The position numbers were made by a program, and so were the translations under genes. From the NCBI RefSeq assembly GCF_004664715.2, contig NC_051067.1:68900982-68964981 (forward strand): a stretch of 64,000 bases of DNA. Reading direction: 5' to 3'. The notes under the pieces are model-generated. The model ran no database searches and was not told where the DNA came from. It worked only from the letters and a program-made list of their open reading frames with translations. This document shows, piece by piece, positions 51,135 to 64,000 of this stretch. This stretch comes from Peromyscus leucopus. Its lineage: Eukaryota; Chordata; Mammalia; Rodentia; Cricetidae. The first letter of the stretch is position 1; every line of letters begins with the position of its first letter.

Positions 51135-51275
51135 AGAGATAGGGTCTCAATGCACAGCCCTGGTGACCTGGAACCCACTATGAAGACCAGGCTGACCTCA
51201 GGTTTATAGAGTTTCACCTGCTTTTGCTTTCCAGAATCCTGGGATTAAAGGTGTGCACCACCATGTCTTTATTAT
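51135..51275 (-). mobile_element. B1 SINE, antisense, old
   Basis: A diverged antisense B1: GAGATAGGGTCTCAATGCAC, GAAGACCAGGCTGACCTCAG and CCTGGGATTAAAGGTGTGCA are in the right order. Confidence 0.75.
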
Positions 51276-51339
51276 GCATATATTTTAGTTACTTGCTTTC
51301 TCAAACCTCCTATTTAAATATGGACTACATGTAATTTTT

Positions 51340-51706
51340 TTCTTTTTCAAATTTAAAAAAAAATTATTATTTGAAAATTTCATACAAATGTGCAGTATAT
51401 CTTGATCTTGATCTGGCCTCCTCTCCCCCCGTTCAGGAATCTATCCCAAACATACTTCCTTCCAATTTCATTTCTTCTCCTCCTCCTCCTGAAACTCTTC
51501 CTCCTTCTCTTCCTCCTCCTTCTCTTCATTCTCCTCCTTCTTCTTTTTTCTTTGTATCTCACTGAGTCCAATTAGTACTGCCATATGTAAATGTATGTGG
51601 GGACATTCATTGTGGCATGGATAACCTACCAGTGGCCATTGGCCAAAAAAGTATACTCCCTCCTCTAACATTAACTAACATTAGCTCTTCAGTTAGGAGT
51701 GGGACC

Positions 51707-51761
<55 letters not shown>

Positions 51762-52010
51762 TGGAGTTTTTAGCTGGCTTACTCTTCTGCAGTTCTTGTG
51801 AATGCCCACAGCTACTATGCATTCATGTGTACAACAGCCATGCCGAGTCAAGAGGACAGCATCACAGACCTCCCCTTCACCCCACTGCTCTTACTTTCTC
51901 TCAACCATCTCTTCTGTAATTTTTTTTTTCTGAGCCTCGGGAGGAGAGATGTAGATAACCTTTCTCTGGTTAACTATGCATTGTCACTTATTCTTAACAC
52001 TTAGAACAGC
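51340..52010 (-). mobile_element. L1 fragment (Lx-like), antisense, with (AC)n
   Basis: The ATTTGAAAATTTCATACAAATG start, a CTCCTCCTC-rich block and the AGCTGGCTTACTCTTCTGC region after the (AC)n at 51709-51758 resemble an antisense rodent L1. The assignment is tentative. Confidence 0.45.
51709..51758. repeat. (AC)n microsatellite
   Basis: 50 bp of uninterrupted AC. Confidence 0.95.
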
Positions 52011-54199
52011 TCTGAGCCTCTGTATTAACTATTGCCCACTGTAAAAAGGAACTTCTCTGACTCATACAAATATATGGTTATAAAATAAAATAAATATTTA
52101 GAAGGCATTTTGACACTATGACTATTAAAAGCAAAGAACAGCAATAAAGTTTTCTTTGGACTTACGACTTCCCTATCCATGGTGTTTACATTATCAGATA
52201 TGAATTCCCTCTAGTAGAGATGCCTCCTATCCAATTAAGAGAGTGGTTAGTTCCTTCCATAAACAATCCTCTCACTATTGTACCAGTGAGTCCATTTGTC
52301 TGGCAAGTTGGTAATGTATTGGTAATGGTCCAGAATTAAGTAAGACCATGGATGTCTTCCCCTCCCATTTTGAGTAACTTGCAAAGCACCTACTAGTACT
52401 ATGAAAGCCATCCAACAGGGAGAGAGTTTCCTGGTCAGTTCAAGATTTATTCTGCTATATCCTACAACCAATATGTGTGGTGTCTTCAACAATAGGATCT
52501 TACCAGCTACTTATAGTTGGCAATAAGGAGCAATGGCAATAGCCTGTGTTATTTTGGATGCCTCTGGAGCCTCCCTGACATATAACTCATAGGGCAATAA
52601 CCATAACCTATACTTGCCACTGAGATTTTCATTACTATTCTAAGTTTCTGGGAGCAGCATTGTTCACCCATGTAGGGTATTCCTCTTTAAGTCTGCTTTG
52701 TAAATTATATTTTAAATAATTTTATAAAGTAGTGAGTTTCATAAAGCTTCTTCACATGATGTTAGTTTAACTTAATTCACTCCCTATTCTTCTGTTCCTC
52801 ATCTCTTCTGCTCCCATCCCTGCTTAAACCATCAGCCCCCAGAATGTCCCCCAAACTGATAGTCTTTCATTTCATATTTGTTCTACTCAACCCTCTCATT
52901 ATATGATTTCCTTGAATTTCAAGATCACAGGTTCCCAAGTCAGTTCTGTATGTACATTTCTGTTTGGTTGACCTTCCCCCGCCCCTTCATTCTCCCATCT
53001 CCATCATTCTACTACCTGATTGAACCTTTCTTTCTCCAGTACTCCAGTCACGATTTCCATTTTATCTATATTCTGCAAGCCCCAGCCCTAGATATTTACC
53101 CTTCAGTCCATTTATAGTTTACTACATTCCACAAGTTAAACACACAACGCAAAGAGTTGAAGCCAGAGAATATCTATGAGAAAGCATGTGCCACATTTGT
53201 ATTTTTTGGCCTGGTGACCTCATCCAGTCTTTTGAGAGTTTTTCTCTTGTGTTTCTTTAATTTTTTCCCTTACAAAGCTCTGATACATTTTGCTTCCCTA
53301 GCTGCATCATCTACATATTTCTTTCTTAATCCATTGTGCTCTGCTCAAGGGAATACCCTGGATTTATTTTCGTTGCTGATTTCTCAGTGGTTAATTAGAA
53401 TTCTCTTAATTGTCCCATTCTGGTGGAAGCTCAAACGTGGAATTAGGTGATTATCCTGATTATCTGAGACTCACAGGAATTCATCTGGCTAGATGATGCT
53501 TTCAGTCTTTTAATTGCTTTAAGTAGAAGCATCATCCAAAGTATTAAAAAGGTTCTTTTAATCTATAGTAAGATTAATATGTAATTTGAACGATTAAAAA
53601 TGGAAAAAGAAATGGAAGTATTAAAAAATTAGTAATTTTATCCCCAACTAATTTCTTTTTAAATCTTGTTAATGTATCTCTAGATCATCCTTATGTAAAT
53701 TAACTTAAGCTTGCATATATTTTGGGGAGTAGAATCAGAGATTGAAAGTTATCTCCTATATATTTAAAACTACAAACACATTGAAATGAAGTTTGATTAG
53801 TTCAGCTTTCTCCGATCGCCACATGTGGTTTTCCAATAAGGAGGGGAGTATACGAAAGAGGGAAAAGATCTTCCCTCATCAGAACCACTGAAGACCTCAA
53901 CAGGGTACCAAGGCCTTGACATTCAGAAGTCTGCCACTTCCCTGAGTCTCTGGCATCCTGTGAAGGCAGTAACCTGATTTCCAGGAAAGTGCTCCCTATG
54001 TAACAAGTCTTGTTTCACCACAATCACATTAGTAACAGTATTGCTTACTGTAGAGCACTTCTCTGTTTTCAACCTGCTGATGCTGACATTCTGACCATCA
54101 GTGCTTTCTGTCATGATGAACATTCACCAAGTACAGTAATGCCATTCCCTGAAGTCATCACCAAGAATCTGGCTACTATTATTGAAAAATAATGTGAAG
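52011..54199. other. Intron, mostly unassigned
   Basis: 53800-54190 is less AT-rich with a longer open stretch on each strand. It may be a decayed processed pseudogene, but I recognise no parent gene. Confidence 0.3.
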
Positions 54200-54657
54200 A
54201 CTAAGTGTAGATGTAACCAACTGTCTTAAATAAGAACCACAGAGCCAATGTAAAAGAGAAAGCCAAGAAGAGATCAGAGCTCAGAGCTAAAACCTTACCC
54301 TTCCTCCTGCGGTGGTCCTACCTCTCCGAAAGAGACCTACTTCCTGTGTGTTTGTCTTTAATATAGTCTTTCTGTTCTGCCTTCTCATTGGTTGTAAACC
54401 CAAACACATGACTGTCTCGTCACAGCCTGTAAGTACAGTCCTCCAGGTCTTAAAGGCATATGTCTCCAATGCTGGCTGTATCCCTGAACACACAGAGACT
54501 TACCTAGCTCTGCCTACCAAGTGCTGGGATTATAAGTGTATGCCACACCGCCATGCTCTTGCTATGGCTCTAATAACTCTGACCCCAGGGCAACTTTATT
54601 TATTAACATATAATTAAAATCACATTTTAGTACAAATAAAATACCATCATAACCAAG
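54200..54657 (-). mobile_element. Solo LTR with internal B1-like module (copy E)
   Basis: The body is about 54206-54651, between actaag (54200-54205) and accaag (54652-54657). The + strand shows TGTAGATGTAACCAACTGTC at the left end, a B1-like module (GTGCTGGGATTATAAGTGTA) and ACTCTGACCCCAGGGCAAC near the right end. It is a divergent relative of copies A, B, D and F. Confidence 0.65.
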
Positions 54658-57204
54658 TATTTGTAAGCCCCCAAAGTAAAGGGGGATTTAAAAAATTTTT
54701 GGAAACAATGTTTTGTGCTGGGAATTATGATGGAGGTAAAATGATCAGGACATTCAGGATAATTTTTTTTAAAGTTATGCAGTTGTTTTATAAGCCCTGC
54801 ATTTTCACCTTAGTTAAATCGTACAGGAAGTAATTTTTAAGATATAAAGACTAAAGTTAAGTGGAAGACAGGAATAAAAATTCATAAGTAAATGTAGAAA
54901 AATAGTAGTGATAAAACATTTATCAGACCTGAAACATAAACTGAAGCTTGCTTATGCATTGGATCATTTGATGCCCACCTACCTGTTCCATTCACATATG
55001 AATTACAGAATGTCCATTTGTCTGATGAGAAAACTGAGGCTCAAGAAGATTAATTAAATTATAAAATTTGGGTAGATTATATTCACGGAGGTTAAAAGAT
55101 TTAATTAAATGTTTTTTTTCCCCAAAATTTCTTTTTTGTTTATAATATATTTGTTACTAGTTATAAAGTTAAAATGAAACATAATATATGCCAGTGTCCC
55201 AGTTTCAAAACTTATCCTCATTCCTCAGTAAGCCTAGTAATATCTGGGGATCTGATTGAAATATGATATCAAATAATTCTTTCAGATAAAAATTTTATGC
55301 ATATTCCAAATATAAAAAAGTTCATTGAAAGGGTCAAAACAATATTGTACTTTGAAGAGAAGTGTTTATATCCATTTTATTCAGGAAAAACTCTAAGTTG
55401 ATCATGGTTTGACCCTGAAATTTGCATGTAAATTGAAAACTACGTACTATTATGTTGAAGTAATCTCACTACAAAAATAATATACAAACCAGACTAATTA
55501 AAAGTTTTGAATCAGAGTTTGAAAAGCCTTTTACTTCATGAAAGCCCAGTAGTGGCATAAAAGTCTGAGGGATCCTAGAATCATACATTTTTGGAAAAGC
55601 CATCAATTTCCTTGAATATGAGATTGTTTTTATTTTATTACATGTTGTTGATTATTAATATAGTCCTTTCCCACTTTTCAAGCAAGACTAACTAACATGG
55701 AGGTGAACAGTTTGATGTTGTAGCTGTTAGAACATTTTCATTTTATTTATCTGAATATAATTATGGATAAAATCTCCTCAAGAACTGGCTGCTCAATAAT
55801 AAAATACCTGGATATAAACAAAGATATCAATTTAATGGATTTGCCAGTCACAGTACATAGCAAAAATGAATAAAGCAGGAAACAGGATGCCTTCAAATGA
55901 TTCTATGACTGGTCGAGTCACAGCCCCTAGGTGAGAACTTAGTGCAGTCATTTTGCTAAATGGACATGGTAATAAACTGCCTCTAAGTTATTATCTTTAG
56001 ACTATGAGTAGTCCAACTCTCAGCCCACACTAGAGAAGCTATTCTTTGCAGTGCACAGCTATTAATATAAAGACTCACAAATAATTCACTGGGGTTGGGA
56101 ACCCATTATCAATTATTCTCTCCATTTGATCAGTTGTAGACTAAATGACACATCTACATGACAAACCCTACACATAAGTCTCAGGGAACATCATGCAAGA
56201 AGGGGAAGACAGTTTGCAAGAGCCAGAGGACCATGGTGACTGTTGTGAGATAGTATCGGCTATTTATTATAAGGAGCTGCACCCATGAAAATGACCTCAA
56301 CAAGACCCACACAATGCCAACAGGAGTTGGCATGGCAATATGGATGGGAGAAATCTCACAATGCTCTACCAAGATGAAGAGCTATAGGCAGTGAATGGCT
56401 GCCGAGAGAAGGAGAATGAATCTTCTGGAATAGCTCCAGATAGGTTATCTAATAGCAAATGGTTAGGCCTAAAATATGAACAACACTAAATGAACTCTGT
56501 CAAGCTATTATATTAGTTGGATAACTACCAAGTCTTGTTTTATTTAGATGCCATGTGCTGCTACTCAGATCATTTTAAATTTTATTCTGAGCAATGATGA
56601 TCTTCCATTTCTGTTATTATCAACTGTAGGATATGTGAGAATATCTTTCATTTCACACATTTGTAACCCAAATCAATAGCTTTTTTAAATCATATTGGTT
56701 GAAAAAAATAAGCCTTATTCAAAGATTTAGTGCACTTGTTGTATTTTAAATAATTAAAGCAACAGTTATTTACAGTTCAAAGTCAAAACACATTTACCCC
56801 ATGGAGTAATTATATAGATTCATATCCTATGGCATAGAAAAAAAAGAATCCCAATGGCATAGACTTGCATACTAAAGAGTGTTCATATTCTGTGCTGGGT
56901 TCACTATAAATTCTCACTAGAGTTAATTAGGTAATGTAACAAAGTTTCTAGAGTTAACATGACCTCTGAGCACATAGTTGAATTGTTGACTGTAGGACTA
57001 GCCTGCCTCCCCTTCCTTCTTCATCTTTGCACCATCTTATTTCATTAGTAGTTATTTGTGGAAGTGGTACAGGGGTTAGCTATTGCAGCAGAAAGATGGC
57101 TCAAAGGGAATAGGAATGCACTAAAATGGAGTCTACAAATTTTTGTCTTTTCACTCACAGAAATCCAACCTAAAATTAAGTAAATCAACCTAGCCTCAGG
57201 CATA
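54658..57204. other. Intron with an old MIR trace
   Basis: The segment at about 54950-55060 (GATGAGAAAACTGAGGCTCA) is a decayed antisense MIR. The rest is AT-rich with nothing recognised. Confidence 0.4.
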
Positions 57205-57460
57205 CCAGTCCATAATCATCTACGTCATTGGTTCTCAACCTGTGGGTTGCAAACCCATTGGGGGTGAAATGACCCATTCACAGGGGTCACATATCATATA
57301 TCCTATATATCAGATATTTACATTACTATTCATAACAGTGGCAAAATTACTGTTATAAAGTAGCAACAAAATAATTTTATGGTTGGAAGGTACCACAACA
57401 TGAGAAACTGTATTAAAGGGCCTCAGCATTAGGAAGGTTGAGAACCATTGGTCTATGCAA
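57205..57460. mobile_element. URR1-type hAT-Charlie DNA transposon
   Basis: Terminal inverted repeats CATTGGTTCTCAACC (57226-57240) and GGTTGAGAACCATTG frame a 220-bp element with TGGGTTGCAAACCC, ATGACCCATTCACAGGGGTC and ATTTTATGGTTGGAAGG. Octamers flanking it (atctacgt and gtctatgc) match at five of eight, with transition differences. This is a non-autonomous rodent hAT element without a transposase gene. Confidence 0.85.
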
Positions 57461-57997
57461 TAAAGACATTTCTAGGTTTCGTTATGTTGTTGATGACCAT
57501 TTAAAAAATAATTTTAAAACTTAAAGCTATTATTAAGCTGTGAAATGTCATTTGTCTATGTATCTATAACAATGGAATTTTAAAAATATAAATACTTTGA
57601 TGATTCTATGAATATCTATTAACTCCCCTTTAATGAAAGCAGTATGAGTTCAGTTATTATAACCTGTACTTATTAGTTACCAATTATATATTAAAGGATG
57701 TGTTAGGCCCAGTAGACTATAACGAGCTTAGAGTGTAGAGAAGGAACTATGAACATTGCTTAGAGAAGTGGAAATAATTCAAATACAGGAATCAAACTGC
57801 TCTTACATGAGATGAAATCAAGGGTGTCAGACCTAGGAGAAAGATGACCCAGACAAGTGAACAAGAAACAAATTGTTTCTTTGATTTTGTGCTTGAGCAG
57901 CAAACGATTCAGGACCCCGCATGGGAACATCACACTAGGAGAGGAGATAGCATGTGAAAAGGAATGGGGACATAAAAAGTATGTGAAACCTTCAGGT
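57461..57997. other. Intron, nothing recognised
   Basis: AT-rich; no feature found. Confidence 0.35.
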
Positions 57998-58120
57998 AAA
58001 AGACACAATTTCTGGTTGTGAGCCTAGCCTTTAATGGCTGAGCTATCTCTTCATATCAGCATTGTTTGTAATAGCCAAAACCTGGAAACAACCTAGATGC
58101 CCTTCAACTGAAGAATGGAT

Positions 58121-58641
58121 TGTAGCAGAAATCTTAAAAGTTCTTATTAATAAAGTCAAACCTGAGGCCAGTTATTGGGGTCAATGCTGGTAGATCAGAG
58201 AGACAGAACAAGCCACAGCTAACCTCACCTGGCCAGATCCTCAGCTGGTCTTGTTTCCTCAGACTGGAAGCTTCTGTGTCCTCAATCCAGAATGAATCTC
58301 AGCTGAACTGTGCTGCTCGAAAGCCTGAAGCTTAACCAGCCACATGCTTAACCAGCCAAATGCTGCTAGTTTCTGGTCCTCACGCCTTATATATCTTTCT
58401 GCTTTCTACCACCACTCTCTGGGATTAAAGGCTGGCTTTCTGGGATTAAAGGCGTGTGTCACCATGCTTGGCTGTTTCCAATGTGGCCTTGAACTCACAG
58501 AGATCCTGAGGGATTTCTGTCTCTGGAATGCTAGGATTAAAGGCGTGTGCTATCACAGCCTAACTAGTGGCTTTTTTGTTCTCTGACCCCAGATAAGTTT
58601 ATTAAGGTACACGATATTTTGGGGAACACAATACCACCACA
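58121..58641 (-). mobile_element. Solo LTR with internal B1-like modules (copy F), nested in L1
   Basis: TG...CA termini (+ strand TGTAGCAG to CCACCACA) lie between exact hexamers atggat (58115-58120 and 58642-58647). L1 ORF2 reads through once the LTR and one hexamer are removed. Reversed, it has the start GGTGGTATTGTGTTCCCC, CTTAATAAACTTATCTGGGG, B1-like modules, ATATATAAGGCGTGAGG (TATA-type) and TTATTAATAAGAAC. It is the best-preserved copy in the window. Confidence 0.92.
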
Positions 58642-58814
58642 ATGGATAAATAAATTGTGGCACATATACACAATAGAATACTACTCAGCAGAGAAAAACA
58701 ATGACATCATGAGGTTTGCAGGCATATGGATGGATGTAGAAAAAATCATCCTGAGTGAGGTAACCCAGACTCAGAAAGACAAATATGGTATGTACTCACT
58801 CATAGGAGGATGCT
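58642..58814 (+). pseudogene. L1 ORF2 C-terminal end
   Basis: The frame reads [27 protein letters not shown] and then ILSEVTQTQKDKYGMYSL before a stop. This is the end of L1 ORF2, followed by the 3' untranslated region. It is a retrotransposon remnant, not a host gene. Confidence 0.88.
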
Positions 58815-59795
58815 AGATGTGGAACAAGGATGACTGGACTGCTACTCACATCACCAGTGAGGCTACCTGGAAAACAGGACCCCAAGAAAGACACGGAGAA
58901 ATGGATGAGATCTACATGAACAGCCTGGACATGAGTGGGAGCAATAAAGGGCGAGGGTCCAGGGAAAGGGAGAGGGAGATCATAGCTGGATCAAAAAAAG
59001 AGAGGGAGAACAAGGAATAGGAGACCATGGTAAATGAAGACCACATGAGAAAAAGGAAGAAACAAACAGTTAAAGAGGCCCACAGGAATCCACAAAGATA
59101 CCCCCACAAAAGACTGCTGGCAATGGTCGAGAGACAGCCGGGACTGACCTACTCTGGTGATGGGATGGCCAAACACACTAATAGTTGTGCCATAAACCCC
59201 ATCCAAGGACTGAGGAATCTGGATGCAGACATCCACGGCTAGGCCCCGGGTGGAGCACTGGGAGTCTAATTAGTGAGAAAGAGGAGGGTTTATATGAGCG
59301 AGAATTGTTGAAACCAAGGTTGGATAAAGCACAGGGACAAATAACCAAATGAATGGAAACACATGAACTATGAATCAAAGGCTGAGGGGCCCCCAACTGG
59401 ATCAGGCCCCCTGAATAGGTGAGACAGTCAATGGGCTTGATCTGTTTGGGAGGCATCTAGGCAGTGGTACCAGGTCCTGGGCTTGTTGCATGAGTTAGCT
59501 GTTTGAAACCTGGGACTTATGCAGGGACACTTGGCTCAATCTGGGAGGAGGGGACTGGACCTGCCTGGACTGAGTCTATCAGGTCGATCCCAGTCCTCGG
59601 GGGAGACCTTGATCTGGAGGAGGTGGGAATGGGGGGTGGGCTGGGGGAAGGGGAGGGGAGCAGGAAGGGAGAGAACACGGGAATCTGTGGCTATTATGTA
59701 GAACTGAATAGTATTGTAAAATAAAAAAAAAATTAAAAAATTAAAAAAAAAAAAGAAAAATACCATCAACCAATGGGGGAAAAAAGACACAATTT

Positions 59796-60569
<774 letters not shown>

Positions 60570-60605
60570 TAGTGGCATGGATGGATCAGAACAAATTTTC
60601 TTTTG

Positions 60606-60955
60606 GGGGACTAGAGGGATGGCTCATAAATCATTTCCCTTAAGTGTGAAGACCTGAGTTTGAATCCTTAGAATTCACATAAACTTAGCCATTGACCATT
60701 GTAGTATGTTTATGTCTCTACTCTTAGTGCTCATAAGGGAAGATGAGAGGCAAAGAAGAATTTTCAGAAACAGGTATGCTAGTCAGCCAGAAATACATAG
60801 GGGAAAAGAGCAAGACACCCTGTTTTGAATGTGTAAAATGAAATCCATGGACACCCGAGCTTACCCTTTGACCTTTCACACTGGTCCCATGGAACATGCA
60901 CAATATATTCACACATGGGAATAGGTCCACCTCTCATCAATATGCACACAAAGAT
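60606..60955 (+). mobile_element. B4-like SINE, sense, just after the LDLa exon
   Basis: The head GGGACTAGAGGGATGGCTC and AGACCTGAGTTTGAATCC (A and B boxes), a diverged B1-like middle, and a tail with CCTTTGACCTTTCACACTGG and ATGCACACAAAG. It begins 87 bp after the exon. Confidence 0.6.
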
Positions 60956-61724
60956 TAGTAATACTAATACTAATAATAGTACTCTTTTCATTCATAAAAC
61001 TAAATTTAGATTGTCAAATACCACCCCAACTTCTCTACAAGAATATCCAAACAGCAGCCTTCTCATCCCTTTTACTTCTGTACAGGAAACTCCATGGAAT
61101 CACACTCCAAAATGTCACCATCATATGTTTGTGCAGAACTATAGGATAGGTCAGAACTACAAGACAATAAACAAGCTATATCCATTGCGCATTTGCTTTT
61201 ATCAACTGCATTTCTTTCAGAATTCTTCTCTCAAAAATGGTTTATTTATAGATCAGATAGAAAAAAGTAAATATAATTTTCATCAATTATATTGTATTAG
61301 CACTAAAAGTTCCCCTTCATTTTTTAAATTAAAGTTTAAGTGCAAAAAATAAAAAGTTCGTAGCTTGAAAGTACCAGACATTAAATTCAGTTTTTTCTGT
61401 GCATATTACTGCCAAACTTCCATACCAAATCCTACTGGAAAATTGCCCAACTTGATCCTCTGTTAGTTATTCTCATGCCTTTACTTTTTGGTGTTCTAAA
61501 ATGTCAGGCCTGTGCATCTATGCCTGCCTCCAAATAGAATCTTTTCATTGTTGTCTGTTTCACATTTATTAGTTAAAATCAGGGCCTTGTACATAATAGG
61601 TAGATATTCCACCATTGAAGTGGAGCTCTGAACAGCTCATCAACATGGAGTCTTGATACTACACAGGGTGTCTATTGTGATTATAGTTTGCCATAAATAA
61701 GCTACCCCAAAAGCTAGTGGTCCT
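60956..61724. other. Intron, nothing recognised
   Basis: AT-rich. The 145-codon frame at 60915-61352 is low-complexity without a domain, and I do not accept it as a gene. Confidence 0.4.
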
Positions 61725-62106
61725 GATAACAGTAGCTGGAGTTTTTTCCAGTCCCGCTCGGGCCCACAGCCGCTCAGACCCAAGTAAACACACAGTGACT
61801 GATACTACTTATAAACTGTATGGCCATGGCAGGCTCCTTGCTATCTCGTTCTTATATCTTAAATTAACATATTTCTATTAATTATAAGTTGCCACATGGC
61901 TTGTGCCTTACTGGTACTTTACATCTTGCTTCCCATGATGGTGGCTGGCAGTGTCTCCTCACTCAGCCTTCCACTTTCAAGAATTCTCCTCTCTACTTAT
62001 CCCACCTATACTATACTTCCTGCCTGGCTACTGGCCAGTGTTTTATTTGTTAATCTGTCAGAGCAACATATTCACAACAAACAGAAAGATATCTCCAGCA
62101 GACAAC
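61725..62106 (-). mobile_element. Solo LTR (TGCTGTGGGATG family relative), antisense
   Basis: The body is 61731-62100, between gataac (61725-61730) and gacaac (62101-62106), one mismatch. The + strand has GCCCACAGCCGCTCAGACCC, AACTGTATGGCCATGGCAGG and CTTCCTGCCTGGCTACTGGCC, as at 34372. Confidence 0.8.
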
Positions 62107-62579
62107 AGCTTCAGATTTGGTCACTTTGTGAGTTGATAATTCACTTTGGAAGATAGATTGAATGAAAACTGGACAATAAGCTCTGTGACAGTTTCTTCTT
62201 CTCTCAACTTGGACAACTAATACTCTGGTCTCTGTGCCTTACCTTGTATAGAATCTTATCCACTATGTGTAAGACATATGATTGTACTCACATACTATGG
62301 CCACCACATAGGACAGAAAAGTCATCTTATAGGGTACTGGCTTCTATTAGAATTGATCCTCATAGAACCCCCATTCAAGAGACACAAGAGATCTAACCAA
62401 AGCTCATTTCACTTAACTGTAGATGTTCCAAATGTCACAGGCAACCCATGGTGATTGCCAAGTAAATTAACAGTCTAGCCTAGATTTAAAGAGATAAAAG
62501 CACTGTACTTGCAAATATACCCTATACCACAGGGAGATGAGAACTAATGATATTATTGAAGACAGGATGCCACATAAAC
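62107..62579. other. Intron, nothing recognised
   Basis: No feature found. Confidence 0.35.
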
Positions 62580-62792
62580 AAATTTCTTTCTAGCTTTCTC
62601 TCTTAAAAAAATAACAAAATAAAATATAAGTTAAATAAAAAGCATCACATCAAAGTTTGAAAGAACAAGCCAACAGAAAAATAAAAGATCCAAAGAGAAG
62701 GCACAAGAATCAAAGACCCACTCATTTACACATCCAGGAGTCCCATAATAGTGTTGAGCTATAAGCTACAGTATATATACATATATATACTG

Positions 62793-62859
<67 letters not shown>

Positions 62860-63220
62860 ACAGAGGACCTGGTGCAGACTTGTGAAGGCCCTGTGCTTTC
62901 TGCTTCAGTCTGTGAATTTGTAAGAACTTTGCTCCTTGAGGGCCTTGTTCTCCTGGTGTCCTCTATTCCCTCAGTCTCCTTGACTCTTTCTGCCTCCTCT
63001 TCTGAGGGGTTCTCTAAGCTCTGAAGGGAAGCATTTAATGGAAAAATCTCATTTAGAGCTGTGTGTTCCAAAGTCTGTGTAATGTCTGGCTGTGGGTCTC
63101 TGTATTTGTTCCCATCTGCTGCAGGAGGAAGCTTCTCTGATGATGGATGGATAAGACACCGATCTATGAGCATAAATAAATATCATTAGAAGTCATTTTG
63201 TTGCTACTATTTTCTCCAGA
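62580..63220 (-). mobile_element. L1 fragment (Lx-like), antisense, with (AT)n
   Basis: It shares GGTGCAGAC, GAAGGCCCTGTGCTTTCTGC and GTCTGGCTGTGGGTCTCTG blocks with the fragment at 24560-25545, interrupted by the (AT)n tract at 62796-62857. Confidence 0.55.
62796..62857. repeat. (AT)n microsatellite
   Basis: About 62 bp of AT dinucleotides, preceded by imperfect TATA-rich sequence from 62771. Confidence 0.95.
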
Positions 63221-63641
63221 CCAGTAGTTTTGTTTGTTTAACTCGGAATATTTTTCATTCCTGAGATCTAATAGTGACAATGATTCTGCAGCACTTATTT
63301 CCCCCCACTTTTATGGTTGTGTTTATTTCTTAATTCTTTTTTTAAAAAGAACATAAAAGAAAATTTTGCATTTAAGTCATTATAAATATAGATTATAGTG
63401 AAATTAGTCATATTTATACTGCTGTCCAATCATCACCAATATCCATTTCTAGAATCTTTAGAAACTTGGAAATTATCTATTAAACATAAACTCCCTAAAA
63501 TCACAGCCCAGGACAACCAGCATTCATTAACTGTCTGTGAACTGGTGTGTTCTATGTGCCTTATTTAAGAACTTCATGTAAAGCGTATCTTGTTGTTGCT
63601 GGCTTATTTCACTTAACATGATGGTTTCAATATTTAGCTAA

Positions 63642-63644
<3 letters not shown>
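63221..63644. other. Intron, nothing recognised
   Basis: AT-rich; no feature found. Confidence 0.35.

Positions 63645-63733
<89 letters not shown>
63645..63733. repeat. Compound (CT)n(GT)n microsatellite
   Basis: About 48 bp of CT directly followed by about 41 bp of GT, abutting the tail side of an antisense B1. Confidence 0.95.
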
Positions 63734-63734
<1 letters not shown>

Positions 63735-63748
63735 ATGTGCATGTATGT

Positions 63749-63889
63749 GGTTTTTCAAGACAGGGTTCTCTGTAGCCTGGCTGCCCTGGAATTCACTTTG
63801 TAGACCAGCCTGGCTTTGAACTCACAGAGATCCATCTGCCTCTACCTCCCAAGTGCTAGGATTAAAGAAGTGTGCCACCATGCTTGGCT
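63749..63889 (-). mobile_element. B1 SINE, antisense, moderately old
   Basis: GGTTTTTCAAGACAGGGTTC through GTGCCACCATGCTTGGC. A few small deletions relative to the younger copies, and no T-run: the microsatellite sits where the poly-A tail would be. Confidence 0.8.
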
Positions 63890-64000
63890 ATGCAAATGTT
63901 TTAATTTTAAATTAAAGTGCAAAAAGTGAAAAGAATTCTCATAAATTACATATTGAATTACAAATGCTGTAGAATTACAATATTGATATCATATAAATTA

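Larger units (their letters stand above)
57998..59795 (+). mobile_element. L1 insertion with nested LTR and extra ends
   Basis: The exact duplication aaaagacacaattt (57998-58011 and 59782-59795) encloses, in order: about 40 bp resembling an antisense tRNA-type SINE head, L1 ORF2 3' sequence from about 58053, a solo LTR at 58121-58641, the rest of ORF2 and the 3' untranslated region to a poly-A at about 59720-59760, then about 20 bp of non-L1 sequence and a second short A-run. Confidence 0.78.

Noticed and set aside
60915..61352. A 145-codon + strand open frame after the LDLa exon
   Set aside because: Asn/Thr/Lys-rich AT-driven composition, no domain, and no splice structure linking it to Malrd1.

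Overview
The window is an AT-rich, CpG-poor stretch of rodent nuclear DNA. B1, B2, B3- and B4-like SINEs, rodent LINE-1 copies, rodent LTRs and long dinucleotide microsatellites place it in a muroid rodent. The sequence of the youngest B1 copies and of the B1-bearing LTRs suggests a cricetid (deer mouse, vole or hamster group); that is inference from memory, not a database match.

Only two coding segments can be supported. Both are internal exons on the + strand of one large gene. The exon at 36933-37116 encodes the C-terminal part of a MAM domain. The exon at 60391-60519 encodes a complete six-cysteine LDL-receptor class A module. The first ends with one base of a codon and the second supplies the other two, so they splice in frame across a 23.3-kb intron. 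Alternating MAM and LDLa modules with very long introns point to Malrd1 (Diet1), a gut membrane protein tied to FGF15/19 output and bile acid balance. No other exon was recognised in the 36.9 kb upstream or the 3.5 kb downstream.

Everything else is intron, much of it built from transposons. Region 0-6 kb: an old rodent repeat split by a B1-bearing LTR, a B1, a MIR and a B4-like element. Region 6.4-12.06 kb: an old antisense endogenous retrovirus with two LTRs, polypurine tract, primer-binding site and a near-matching 6-bp duplication, itself hit by two later LTR insertions. Region 12-33 kb: antisense L1 fragments, solo LTRs, SINEs and unique intron. Region 33-43 kb: a B1 with an inverted head, a normal B1, two solo LTRs, an L1 fragment next to the MAM exon, the exon itself and a twin-primed L1. 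Region 43-58 kb: mostly unassigned intron with scattered old repeats. Region 58-64 kb: an L1 carrying a nested solo LTR, the LDLa exon, another LTR, an antisense L1 fragment and microsatellites.

I found no operon, CRISPR array, phage, toxin system or other novel gene system. The interesting material is retrotransposon structure: an LTR family with B1-derived modules inside it, inverted B1 and L1 insertions, a nested L1/LTR/SINE locus and an exact 50-bp inverted repeat.
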